A program made the translations under genes and the position numbers. This document shows positions 33,095 to 45,754 of a stretch of DNA of 64,000 nt, one piece after another. The notes below the pieces were generated by a model. It saw only the letters and a program-made list of their open reading frames with translations, made no database searches and had not been told where the DNA came from. Origin of the DNA: Lunularia cruciata (lineage: Eukaryota; Streptophyta; Marchantiopsida; Lunulariales; Lunulariaceae); the NCBI GenBank assembly GCA_948567375.1, contig OX419759.1:1031303-1095302 (forward strand). The letters are read 5' to 3'. Numbering within the stretch: the stretch's first letter is position 1; every line of letters begins with the position of its first letter.

Positions 33095-36000
33095 ATTGTC
33101 TACAAGGAATACAATGCGGCAATTTCTCCATAACTCAGTCAGAGGTGATGTCCTCTAAGCTTCTCACATCAGTTACTACCATGCGTTTGACCGGAACATG
33201 CAATCCCACTACGTGGCGGGCGCCTGCCCCCAAGTACGCAGGGTCAAGCATTCAAATCGCTAAACTCAGGTATGGAATCTGAAAGTTAACCTCTTTATTC
33301 CCAGAGAGCTCTTTCCTGACGACGAGGAGTTCAGCATCTTACGCATTCCCCCCCAACGGCAGGTCCTTGTTTTCAAGATCTATTTGCAAGGTTTTTGAGG
33401 ACGAAGTTTTCTGGATTGGAGGATTGGTAGCGAGTTCCTCATGTTTCATACTGCTCGGAGACGTCATATGTCAAGGCTTTATGTACAACTCATGAACAAA
33501 GCCGCAAAAGACGCACAAGAGTATCCACATGTTGGATACTCTCATTCTTTTCGTGTCTATAGTCAATTGCTGTGAAGACGCGGTAGAGCTTATTGTTGCT
33601 TGGGTGGAAGTTTGCTCAGTGTAGAAAATCACGTGACAGCTGGGTTGCCATGCCTACGCGGAGGTGCAAGTCACCCTGGGGACCGACATTGCTCCCGCTT
33701 CTATAAACGAGTCCTCACCGAGGCAAGAGTCACTTGCCTCTCGCGGTGTGGAGATTTCTGTAAAGTGTAATGAACCGATTTTACGCAAGACTTTTTCTTT
33801 TCTTTTGTGCAGTTAAAAGGAAAGGCAGCAACACGAAATCCCTAGTTTTCAATTTGTTTCTCTTTTGTGCCAAATTCAGTTATATTTTTTCGGACATCAT
33901 TTTTCTAGATGTTTTTGTCAGGTCTATTAAAACTGGTAGCTGTTTCGGTTACCTCCGAGGAGGATATCTTAACATTATAACTGTGTGCTCGATGATTGCT
34001 GCTTTGAAAATTAGTTCTGTAATTTCTGCCACATCACAAGATCCAGGTTTACTCTTGTATTCTCTTGCTCTTCGCATGAAGTTGGAAAGGAACTGAAGTT
34101 GTGCCCTCTAGGCTCCTCTACTGTAATAGCCCTGATGGATGTGGCGTAGTGAAGGAAAGAACAGAAGATCTATGTCAAGCGAATTTAGCTTAATTGACCA
34201 GCGCGATTGATTGAAGGTCGTATATCTACCTGTCACTGCCAGTCTTTTTTCAGGTTCATAGTTATCGATGGTCCCTATTTGACAGTGTTGACTGAAAGCT
34301 CAAGATGCATGTCAAGGATTGACGACGTTGAGACTCGCTATGGATTGTTGCCGATCCCCTCATGTTTCACATGCAAGAAGTGATCCGCTGACTCCTTCTC
34401 TGTGTAGTGGCACAGGTATACTATCTTTCAGGGTCATTCCGGGCACTAATACAAATGCGCAGGTGGGGCAAACACTTGCGATACATAAACGTAGGAAGAT
34501 CATGCTATCTAGTTCCTACACAGGATCAATTCAGACAGGGAAAGGACAACTACACATATTTTCAACTGTCTAGTAGCTTGACGCCCTCCAAACTTCCTGT
34601 TTTGGTAGCGCTTTTGTGCGTAACGCCGAGAACTGTCAATACTTAACTGGCAAATGTCAACACATATTCACAATATCACTAATTCCACTTATGCTGAAAG
34701 TTCGTCACCAGTGGATAGGATCCCTGCCAAGACATGGGATTACCAAGCGGGTTAGAGATACTGCTGACGTATTAGCAAGTGTAATAGCAACTAAGAACAG
34801 GTGAACAAGACGGCCGTTCCGAATTCCAGGCCTCCTCCAGCACTGATACTAGAAAATTGAACGTCTGAATGAAGCTGACGTTGGACACGTTCAGAATGGT
34901 GAAATGGAATAGTCATTGCTTGCTATGCTAGTGCGAGTGCAAAGTCGCAGTCACAAGAAGAAATGAACTGAACCACTAGTTTAATTGTGTTCGAAACTTT
35001 GGGGATAATGTACCAGGCTATTTAGTAAAAGCTTACTTTGGCTGAAGTGACGTGCAAATGCGTACACTCCTACTGCATTCTCCAGCGCATCCCTGCTCGA
35101 CTGTCAAGTACGATGTTCCAAACAATTAGAGCTCCAATAAATACGGCAGAGAAATAGTCCTGATCACTACGGCAGAACCACAAATGGAAGGCATCATACC
35201 AGGGAAGTTCACGGCCGACATAGTTGCTTACATCGTAATTAGATACACACTATTTAACTTCTTAACATACATGACAAATAACTAGCAACGTGCACATCAG
35301 CCCTCTAATTTGAAGTAGTGCGATTTAGCCATTGGTACACTGTCACATTTCGTTTCAATGCTTAGGACTTGTGTGTCAGGCCCAGCATGCCGTAAACTTC
35401 TGTGGCTAAAACTATTTGGAAGCTTGAATTCTATATGCTCTTAATGAGTACTACCAGACCAAGGTACGAATTTGTGCCGATTACTACAATCAATGACGCC
35501 ACTAATTGGATGGTGTAGTTTTTAGACAGACAAGGGATTTCGGGAAAAGTGGAAGAGTACAAATGAACTGAAGCTGGGCTGGGCTGCAAAGGCCGATTAG
35601 TTGGCACTTGAACCTGCACACGTTTTCTGGTGGTGGGGCATTTTGAGGTGTTCCGCGGCAGATAAAACGACAGCTGTACTTCGGTAGCTTGCTTCATCCC
35701 AAGAAAGATTCATATGATCTCCCGGTTGTTCCAAGTACGCCGCAATGAACGCCCAATGTGACAATGGGACAGAGGTTCTGCAAGAGGCAACCATTTAAAG
35801 CGCTGTGTGACCACCATGAGAGAGATAGGGAGATTAAACATCCATAGAATCAACCACTTTAACTGGTTTGGATCTGATTCTCTAACATCCTAGTGCACTG
35901 CCAGTAAACATCTCAAGATCACGATACATGCTCTCTCTTCTGGAAACGATGGATGGGATGCAGTTGGATATCTAGCACGGGCTGCTTTGCTATTCTAGTT

Positions 36001-38270
36001 CGACAAGCACGGTAGTCAGTGTGCTCCATTATTCGTAAGGTCAGTTATTGATGATGCTTTGCATGAAATCTCAAAGTATAACTCTCGTTAGGAATGTTGG
36101 AGTGTGATCAGCTCGAGCAAGGGAGGTAGGAGCGTAGGAGGGATGGGGATTAGGTTTAGTGGTAATCTGATTTTGAATAAATGTGGGGAACGGAAGAATG
36201 TGATGTATCTCCCTCACTAAGAGATTTCGTCCAACACATTGACATCAGAACCAAGGTCGCGATAGTGGAAGGTGAAGGGCCCTTTCAAGTATCTTACTAG
36301 CAGAACGTGATGTAGTGTTCCACCAGCATCAGTTCTGTGCAAGGCTGTCGACTCTCAGTCTAAGAGTAACACGAGGATCGGTGAATCCCGTGGGAAATTT
36401 CTACGACTGTAGATTGAGAAGAGAAAACTGTGATCTTTTCAGTGTAAGTGTATCACTTGTATAGTACCAAGGTCAATAAGTTCAAAGCTTGGCCCCACTG
36501 CTGGGGCACCGTCGTCAAAGATTCACCAGCACACGGCAGAAGGGAAATCTGGAGGGCGAACCGCTTTCGCGGATTGAAAGGCTGTCTCGAGAGATACCGC
36601 GTCAACATCTCTGGATTGGTGGGACAATAAAACGACGGACATAGCTATTACAATTTATGAAGCATGACCACGTCCACACCACTGAATCGAACATAGTAGA
36701 AGAGGTCACCGTCTAGCATCGACGCTCCGGGCATGTCATGTGCCTAGTGTGCATCACTTGCGACCATGAAGGTATCACTAATCGGACAACTTGATACGCT
36801 GAATATTCCCGAACTTAGGTCAGAACTATTGTAAAGGTCTGTGACTGTGATGATGCACATGATCAACAAAGAGATAAGGTTCTGCAGAACTCCTCGTCAT
36901 AAAATATGCTACTTCTTCACCTGATGCACTCTTGATTAGAAAGTACTTCAACATCTCCTTCTTTCAAACTCTATTCAAATGAATAGAATGGGATCTGTAC
37001 AGTTTAGTGAAGCTGAATTGGATTCGAGAGACTAAGTAAGTGGTCAATCCGTGCTGATCATGCTTCTAGTGCTTAAAGAGGAGCAGGGGCAGAACCTGAG
37101 CAGGACTCTCTATCACTCTTCCCGAGCCACTTAGGTGAGGCAAGATCAACAGGTGGTGAAGTAGCACCTCCATCATGCTAGCCCGCTGAACCATCGTGCA
37201 TGATGAAGTCGATTCCTCGTTCTCCCTCCTTCAAGGCTTTACGGAGAGAAGAGAAGTAGAAGAGAGTCATAACATCACACGTAGACACTCACCCCATTTC
37301 ACGTCATTACTCCCACGTCCATTCACTAGTCTGCATGGAAGGAACTAAGGACACATCTGTGGTTCCCATTGGGTTTCTTCGAGTTTGTTCCCTGTATTTT
37401 ATTGCAAAGTCACCACATATTAGTCACATCCAACCTCTCCGGGGAAAAGCGACTTTGCTTCATGAGTGCAAACCTAGATCTCAGTCTCAACATGAACGTA
37501 CTGACTTGTCGACAAAACTAGCTCCCTTATTGGAGCCATATTTTCTTTGGCGGAATATTGATTGATCAGTGGCTTGTAGGGAGATGGAGCAACATTCAAT
37601 AACAATTTCTATACACCAAAACATCTTACTAACAAATAATGAAAGTATTAGCTATGTATGAATTCCTTTTGTTTTGACATCAATACACCATTCAAAAGTG
37701 TTTGCCAGACAAATGTTGTCCTTATTGTTTTGTGACGCACCAAACATGATCTTAAGAAGTAAATACAGTATTTATCGCTCAGTAAACGAATAAGTGTCTA
37801 TTTAGCTCAACTCAGACACTTACTTCTTCACACTCTACCATAATAATCCGACTGGGAAAGACATAGAGCATTAAAGGTAAGTACTGTACTTCTGCACAAG
37901 TTTTTCAGAACCAACCTGTTCTTTACATCTCGAAGTCCTTAGATACTTTTAGTTCTTTGCATCGTTTGATGGTTGATAATGAACGAAGCAGTTGACCGTT
38001 GGTTGTGCTACCAAAATGATATGAGATTTTCTCATCATTATCAGTGGAATCGGGAATACTGCACTTAGATCTTATGCCTTCTCATAAAAACAGCATTGCA
38101 ATAGTGTGTGAACCAAAGGTAAATTGAACAATATAGATTATCTTGAATGACAATATTTTAAAGACTAGGTCCCGACTTTTGAAGCAGTTCGTCGCGTACT
38201 TTCTCGTACGTAACAGATCACAAAGTCCAGAAATAAATGACAAAAGTATTTGTTCATTCATTTACATAAT

Positions 38271-38352
38271 AGAAGAAGGACGACCGCGTAGAAAAAAAGA
38301 AGGATGGGAAGACCCCATCAAGCCGTACAAGAGAGAGATGAAAAAGGTAAAG
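38271..38352 (+). repeat. Dispersed peptide-coding repeat, copy 2, flanked by direct repeats
   Basis: The frame reads GRPRRKKEGWEDPIKPYKR then EMKKVK. Near-identical sequences of about 29 bp lie on both sides (38,240-38,268 and 38,355-38,383). Confidence 0.7.
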
Positions 38353-38670
38353 AGACAAAGTTATTTGTTCAGTCATTTACATATGTCAATCATTTCATAG
38401 ATGTACTCTGGTTGCCTGTAACCTGACCAGGGTTCCAGCTGAGTTCTGTGGGTGAGCGATTTTTGAACTTCAAAACCATCCATCCATCCCACTACTGTTT
38501 CGATGTGCACTATGATGAGTAGAAAGAGAAAGAAGGAAGGAAGGGAAGAAGGAGGATGGAGGACAGGACAGTTTGTCAGGTAGGTGTGGGTGTCGTTTAG
38601 TTTCCACCATGTACTCGTCAAAGGGAAACGAAGTAGTGAACAGCTCTACCGTACTCGCTGCTTTTCCTTT

Positions 38671-38757
38671 CCATTTCCCTTTGTCTCACCCTTGTACGGT
38701 TTGATGGCGTCTTCCCATCCTTCGTGTTTTCTACGCGGTCGCCCTTTTCTAACTTTT
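38671..38757 (-). repeat. Dispersed peptide-coding repeat, copy 3 (inverted)
   Basis: The minus strand reads GRPRRKHEGWEDAIKPYKG then ETKGN. It is opposite in orientation to copy 2, about 320 bp away. Confidence 0.7.
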
Positions 38758-39333
38758 CCCCTCTTCTCTCACAGTTCTAGTCTAGTTCTGGCGTACAAAC
38801 AATTGGCAGGAGCAACACATGTACTTGGTAGCTTCAGCGGTAGAATTGATTCACAGTGTACTCCGGGGCGGCCCAATTTCAGGCTGTCACGTTGAGGGCG
38901 GTGGGTTGAGTTCGAATTGATCAAGGGGGTGCCTGCCTCATTTTGCTTGTGGATAGTGGCGGTAAGCTCCTAAATCTGTGTATCCATCTATCTGTCTACA
39001 GTAGTATGGGCGCTATTTTAGATGGTTGACAGTGGGGTCGAAGTTTTTCTTCGTCCCTACTAGCGCGCATGGAGTCCGAGGTTGGATCTTAGCACGAGGG
39101 TCAGATCGAGTGACTGAGGTGAGTGGTTTTAGGCACTTTCGTCTGCACTTAGCTCGCCGGTGAAAGGAGTGACAGTAAGAGAAGATGGAGAAGCTTGGGC
39201 CGTAGCGGCGGCTGTTGTTCTTCAACAGAGGAAGATTCAATTTGGGCTGGTTTGGTTTTGGTTCGCTACTGCTGCTGCGAGCTTTGGAGTCCTCTCGAGA
39301 AGAAAACCTGAACAGGGCTGCACTTGTCTGTAC

Positions 39334-42300
39334 ATGGAGGTGGGAGCTGCCGATGGGTCGGCTTCTTCCCACAGACGATTCGATTCTGTAATGCAGAGGT
39401 TGCAATCCGCTGCCCCCCGGTTATTCAAGTATGTGCTACTTGCACTTGCTCTCGTGTCCTGCTCTACGTTACTTGTTGCGACTTCTCATCGATACAACAA
39501 CCATGGATCTGGAATAGATACTGCTTTTCCCTCCTTCTCTTCTGTCTGGTCTGCCGTATGGCGTTTCGAGGAGACTGATGATATCCCGGTGAGAATTCTA
39601 GATCGAAGGCAACTGGTAGAATTTGAGGGTGGTAATAATGCTGCAGCATTTGTCAATAGAGGGAAGAAGAATGAGACAGAGGAAGAGAAGGACATCGAAG
39701 CGCTGGTAGAGAAGGTCAAATTGAAGGTCATCATCCAGGATGACGATTATGAGAACGTAGCTCTCATCCGGAAAGTTGGCAGTGAGGACGGAGCAGCAGC
39801 GCAAGATGAAGGTGATGGTAATGAGAAGGACCTAGTTCAGGAGGAGACACTAGACGGAGGTGAGCATGAGAAGTCCGTTGAAGGCGAGGCCAAGGTTGTG
39901 GAGCTCACGGGGGTGGAGAAACTCCTCGATATGCTCGAGGAAGATCCACCCCCCGAGGAGGATGGCCGATTCAACAAGACAATATCTACTCAAGAAGGTG
40001 TTCTCGAGACTGTTGCTAGAGTAGGCGGGCACTCTTTCGATGAAGAGGATGAGGCTGCGGAAACTGACCTTGAAGTTTTAACACAGAAAAATGAAGAGGT
40101 TAATGCTTCAGATTTGATCAAGGAAACCAGTGCTGAAGAAGGTACCACCGCCGAAGTTTCGAACGCTAATGACACCAATGTCAAGGATCCGATTGAAAAT
40201 GACGTGACATGGCTGGATAGAATTATGGGACAGTCAGAACAGCCTCGTAAAGTAGACGGACCGCCGGATGGGAGAAATGCCTCACTCGTGCAGCTGAAAA
40301 AGAATGCCACTCGGGAGAAGCCTCTTGAAGATAATGCTGGTTATCACCAAGTAGAGGATGTGCCAAGGTTGATAGATCGGGAGGACAACGAGTACGTGAT
40401 CAGTAATCCAGGAAAAAATCGTATGAAACTTCAAGAGGATCTGACATTGATTTCTGATATCATTGTTGTGATTGTTGCCGCTGCTTTTGGAGGTACTACA
40501 TGTGGTTTGCTAGGCCAACCTGTCATTCTTGGGTATCTAGCTGCTGGAATGGTCGTTGGACCCGGCGGCCTCCACCTTGTTCATGAATTGGTACAGGTGG
40601 GTAATCGAATCCTTTATACTGTCACATTTTTCCTCCTGGAAACTCTTATGTTTTCCTAAGGGAACGGTTAAGCTAGCCGTGAGACGGGCCCCACCTTAGT
40701 TTCCTCACCATATTTGGATCTTGAACTGTGTCTTTTGTTAGGAATTATGCTTTGTCCTTTGCATACGATTACTCAATGTCTTTTCGCAGAACTGACATGA
40801 TACTGTAAACCAATCACTGTCACATGTAATGGAATGAATTGTTGTACATTGCAGGTTGAGACCCTGGCTCAATTTGGGGTTGTCTTCTTGCTCTTTGTTT
40901 TGGGAGTGGAGTTCAATCCCGGAAAGATGCAAGGTGTACACGGTGTTGCTTTGGGAGGCGGTTGTATCCAGATCGGCACTGCAATGCTTCTAGGAGGGCT
41001 ACTCGGCTCATCGGTACCACAAGGTGTCTTTATCGGTGAGTACACGACCTGCGGGCCGACGCGATGGGCTGTTGAAGCCATCCAGTGCTGTTTAGTCTTC
41101 TAGCCCTCCGACCCCTCAGCAGAGTCAAATGAGTGTGCTTCCATCAGGACACGAGGTGTTTGTAGGCTTGTAAACAGAACTGAGGGAATGCTTAGCTTGA
41201 CTGGTATTTGTATTTGAGGTGCAGATGATGTGGTGTGCATCATATGCATGCAGGGGCGTTTCTGTCCATGTCCTCGACTGCAGTTGTCGTCAAGTGCTTG
41301 ATGGACTCTAAGATGGGTAGCACAGAACATGGACAGGTATGTAAACTTTTCTTCATACGTCTCGTGGAATGAGTTCTCTTCATTCGTCTAAAATATATTT
41401 ACGTAAGGAGAATTGGTCAACTGTCAATTTTACACATCTTACTCAGATTCTCTAATGTTCTCTCCTTCCCTTTTTGGGTGCGAGTGCTTTACATGAATGG
41501 ATTGACTCGTAACTCCTTCACATCAATTATTGTTTTCTGCAGATTATGCTTGGTACTCTGATCCTTCAAGATTGTGCTCTTGGACTCCTGCTGGCAATTA
41601 TGCCTGCTCTTGCTGCCAAGGGCAGTGGTGTAATCACTTTTGCCATTGCACTCTCGAGAGAAGGAATGTTGCTGCTGGGGTTCTGTGCTGGAGCATGGGT
41701 CCTAGCGAAATACTTCATTCCTCGCTTCCTTCGATCTCTTGTCCAGTTAACGAAGTTCAACACGGAGCTTTATCTCATAGGAGTCATTGGAGTCTGCCTC
41801 CTCCTGGCATTGATAAGCCAGAGCTTGGGCCTCAGTCTGGAGGTCGGAGCATTCGTTGGTGGTCTTGTTCTTTCAGGTTTGTCTTCCAGCTCTAAGCAAT
41901 GAGCAAGTAGCAAAGTTTCTTTCACAAAGGTCTCTGTAAAGCAGCCAAATCACACAATCTAAACATCGTGCCCTTGCAGGAGGCATACACACTGAGAGGA
42001 CTCTGCATCAGGTGGAGCCTATTCGAAATGTCTTTGCAGCTCTCTTTCTAGCATCCATCGGGATGGTCATGCATCCAATATTTCTATGGCAACACAAAGA
42101 CATACTTCTAGCCTCTCTTGCAGTTGTATTCTTTGGGAAAGCTTGTCTTTTTGCGGGGGTGGTATGTTTCTTATTTCCTTGCCCTTTTCTTTGAAGCTTC
42201 AGTTGCTTCTTGAGTTAGCTTTGCCGTTCTCTTAATCGTGAACGGTCTTAAAAGAAGTTTTCTTCTGTCTTTACTGAAATTTGCTTGAACAAAGGACTTT

Positions 42301-42940
42301 GGCTGAAGCATATATGGCTGAGTTGATACTAAACATCAAACTATATGTTCTGCAGGTTCGAGCTTTTGGATATGGTGGGAAGACATCCATGAGTGTTGGA
42401 ATCGCATTGGCACAGATTGGAGAGTTCGCGTTTATTCTCTTGAGCCGAGCCCAAGGTCTTGGTCTAGTCTCGAAGAAGTTATACCTTTTGCTGATGGGCA
42501 CAAGTGCTCTTAGCTTGGTTCTCACACCCTTTGCGTTTAAGATTGTGATTCGATTAATGTCTTCTGGACAATCATCCTTCCGGAAACCTGTGAACCTGAA
42601 ACCTATGAGCAGCTTCGGTGTTCCGGCTTTGCACTTAAGTAAAGGGCAAACAGACATCGGAGGTAGAGGACAGGACGGTGGTGAACCATCCATTTGGTCA
42701 GTGACGGGTCCGAATGTGGCCAGCAATGAGACCACGGAAATCGATGAGCAGAAAAGTAACTCTAATGGACAGGACCAGCTGTTGGAGTTGCGAGACGTGG
42801 AGGATGGTCGGGGGGTCGATTACAGCTCCTCACCTGCTGGACTTGTGTTGAGGAGGCCATTTCACAATGTAGTTACTGGGAAGTGGCATGAGTGGAAGAA
42901 AGAACTTCAAGAACATGAAGTTGACGATCATAGAAAATAG
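39334..42940 (+). CDS. KEA: K+/H+ antiporter, KEA4/5/6 type (CPA2 family), six exons
   Basis: Exons 39,334-40,596; 40,855-41,035; 41,254-41,336; 41,543-41,876; 41,980-42,161; 42,356-42,940, all GT-AG and in phase, give 875 residues. Residues about 33-49 form a hydrophobic signal/anchor. Residues about 90-340 are a long acidic stretch, then VPRLIDREDNEYVISNP leads into the Na+/H+ exchanger domain from residue 368 (LISDIIVVIVAAAFGG, GQPVILGYLAAG, VETLAQFGVVFLLFVLGVEF, the Gln-Asp pair at 518-519 in LILQDCALGLL, HQVEPIRNVFAALFLASIG, ALAQIGEFAFILLSRA). The hydrophilic tail of about 145 residues lacks a TrkA-N/KTN domain, as in KEA4-6. Arabidopsis KEA4-6 act on Golgi, TGN and endosomal membranes in pH and K+ balance. 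Those proteins are near 570-600 residues; the extra length here is mostly the acidic region. An earlier in-frame GTG exists, but 39,334 is the first in-frame ATG. Confidence 0.95.
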
Positions 42941-45754
42941 GGACTATTCTTTTGTGTACTTTCTATTGTAGTCATCTAGAGCCATATTATTCGTGCTGAT
43001 CTCGATACAAGATGGTGTTATGCTCACACCTGGCAGGCAAGCTAGAGATTACTCAAAAGGGCACTTTCAATTTTGGAATGTACATGACAACTTGTATATG
43101 AATATTAGCAAGACGGGGGAGCAAAGTCTTTTACTTCACCTTGATGTATGAGAGTTATGGATCAACCATCTAAAATCTAGTGGGTAATCACATTGATGCT
43201 TACTGTTGCCCTAGTTGGCGGATCGATGGTATTCTGAATTTGTAGGCATCAGCTCTAAACTTCAATGGGTCGTTACGAAACTTTGTAACGATGTGAACCT
43301 CATGACTAGGTTCATGCACGTTTAAGACATGTGGCCCAAATGTTTCTTCCAATTGTCCATCCGAACAGCCGCTTACTTCTATTAAGTTCTGAGGCGCCTA
43401 ATAATTTATTAATTGATCTTGAAATAGAACTTCTAAGACCGTATACAATGCCCAAGAATGGAATAATAACAGATTGAAGAGCCTGCAAACTTTCCAGTAT
43501 TAGTTGTTCCCGTGTACACTCAAGTGGCCAACCCCTAATGATCTTTCACAGCCTGAAACTACTCCAACTTTTTCACTGCTGACTTCACTATGTAATTAAA
43601 ATATGTGTGCGGAGAACTGGAACCCGCAGAATTTGCCGTCATACTTCTCTGTTGCTGGATATCCAGCAAGCCGATTGGGTGTTCAGCATGCAGAACTCAG
43701 TGCGGGTGCAGTGGACAAGTGTTAAATCTTTCACAAAGGTCATTGGGCCGGACAATACTGATTGATCTTGTTTGCACTCTTTAAGTTGGTAATGTGTGAA
43801 CTGGATAAATGCACACCCTTAGTGCGGGTATACTTATCTCTAAGCGCGGGAGATGTGCTGGGTAGTATGCGAGGTTTGAACATCCCTTGCCATCAAACAT
43901 GTCGTACCATTCCCATGCCCTATGTTAAAAACATACACTCGGGAGGTTCCAAGATTCCTCAATTTACTCTTTAGACACAGTTCCTACAACCTACCCATTT
44001 CTCGTTCGTTTGATATCTAAAACTACCAGACATTTCCAATAGGAGTCATAGTTCCACGAACAATTAATGAGTAACTTTTAAAGGGAAGCTGTAAAACCCA
44101 CCTAACCTTTTCTGCTCATTCACCTCACCCTCATTGTACTGAACTCTCGCTGAGATTGTTATGCAAGATTTGTATAATCCCTTAATCATGCAACCAAGGG
44201 TAATCTTTCTGGAGTTTTGCAAGCATTGCAGAATTACACGAGATGAAATCCTTCTGCCTCTTAACTATTTGAGAGCCCGAATTTCGCCATTTTCAAGAAC
44301 GACCTGCTAAGTGACACTATGGTATGTGCCATGGGCTTGGCCTCCGTAGTTGGGTATGCTGTAGAAGGAATCCTATGCCCATGCAACAGCAAGCAGGCAA
44401 TGACCAATCACACACAATTAGCCAATCCGATTGGCTGGAAGTGTTAGAATAGGATGAGTGAGGTAGATGGGCAGAAAAGGTGAGGTGGGTTTACAAGTCC
44501 CTTTTTCTAAATATACTTTATTGGTGGCCCATCCCCTACCACTAAAACAATTAACTTTTTCATTCATAGCGGAGTTATGCTGGAAGAAATTCATCAGGTT
44601 TTTCGCCAAGAAGGTGGATCGAAGCAATTGTGGTCGAGGGAATTAAGTAACATATTAAATTCTTTTTCACTGTATATGTACATATAACCTAAACATAAGT
44701 AAAGCATAATATGTTAGTAGGAACAGAACTGTTGCACTCACAAAGTATAGGAAATAGGAATCCAAATTTTATTTGCAAGATCATGTCTTTCATTGTGTTA
44801 CATTTGAAGACCTACATTTAAAGAAACACTTCAACATCACCAAATAAAATTTCCTAGTAATAGTTTCTCATTCTCACTACTGTGAAACTTCACTCAGTAC
44901 CAATCAATGGTATTGGGAGAGGAGTTGATTATATGTCCATTCTTTTGGACGAAGTTGACCACTACGATGTTTATGATATAGAGGAATTGAGGTAAGGTGT
45001 ACGCACATGTGAGCAGATCGATGGGAGCACACACACGAGTGGAAAAGAAAAATGTGTAGTTAATACAAGTTTAAAAGAAAGTAACTAAGATAAGTAATGA
45101 GGTGTAGAATTAACACCTCTAAATGATCCTAAACAGTAAAAGATGAAATAAGAGCTGCTAGTAGAATCCAGCTTTCACGCCATTCCACACACACACATTC
45201 AGACCTAGTCTTAAAAGTCAATGCAGACATGAATTTCAATCCTCACACACTATTCGGAACTACCCTCAATGCAGGACGTGAGGGCCGGCAATGCAAGTGG
45301 CCTACCACCCACGAGCCTGGCACGTCGCACATCCCTCCTTGCAACGTGCCTGGCCAGTAAAGCAGGCAAGATGCAGCGGAAAAGCTTGCAGTCAACAGCT
45401 AGTCGTGCACTCAGTTTAAGCAGAGAATCAGATCTGAAACATCTTTCATGACGGCCAACTCTTCCGATAAGACTTAAGAAAAAAAGAGGCATGGATGACA
45501 TAGGTATCTACAGACTTTCATTTCCGATAACTATTTGTACATCTCAAATGGTACGGTAAGATCCCCCGATCCTCCAGGATATTGCTAAAATACGTTCTAC
45601 ATACTAGAACAACGCTGCCAACCTGATCCTCCTTGACCAAGCAAGTGATTGTTCTAGATTGTAAACCACATTTCTGAGGTCTATTTTCCACCTCTGCATC
45701 TCTTCTGTAACCTATAATCTTCAACCGTGAAACTAATGTAAGCGAGAATTTACA
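42941..45754. other. Intergenic region between the convergent KEA and VPS13 genes
   Basis: Holds the 3' UTRs of both genes. No open frame, repeat or RNA gene was supported; the largest frames are short and unrecognised. Confidence 0.5.

Larger units (their letters stand above)
33095..39150. other. Intergenic region between bZIP and KEA
   Basis: The first few hundred bases are presumably the bZIP 3' UTR. A promoter-like patch follows (CACGTG near 33,631, TATAAA near 33,701) without a convincing gene after it; the 108-codon frame at 33,770-34,096 is not recognised. Repeats at 38.2-38.8 kb are listed separately. Nothing else supported. Confidence 0.45.

Noticed and set aside
33770-34096. 108-codon hydrophobic frame after the bZIP gene
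   Set aside because: T-rich sequence gives a Phe/Leu-rich chance frame; no homology recognised, and an acceptor-like site lies inside it.
39013-40310. Several minus-strand frames over KEA exon 1
   Set aside because: Complementary shadows of the Glu/Asp-rich exon (Ser/Leu-rich).
41530-41895. Cys/Trp-rich 121-codon frame overlapping KEA exon 4
   Set aside because: Out-of-frame shadow of the antiporter reading TLILQDCALG.
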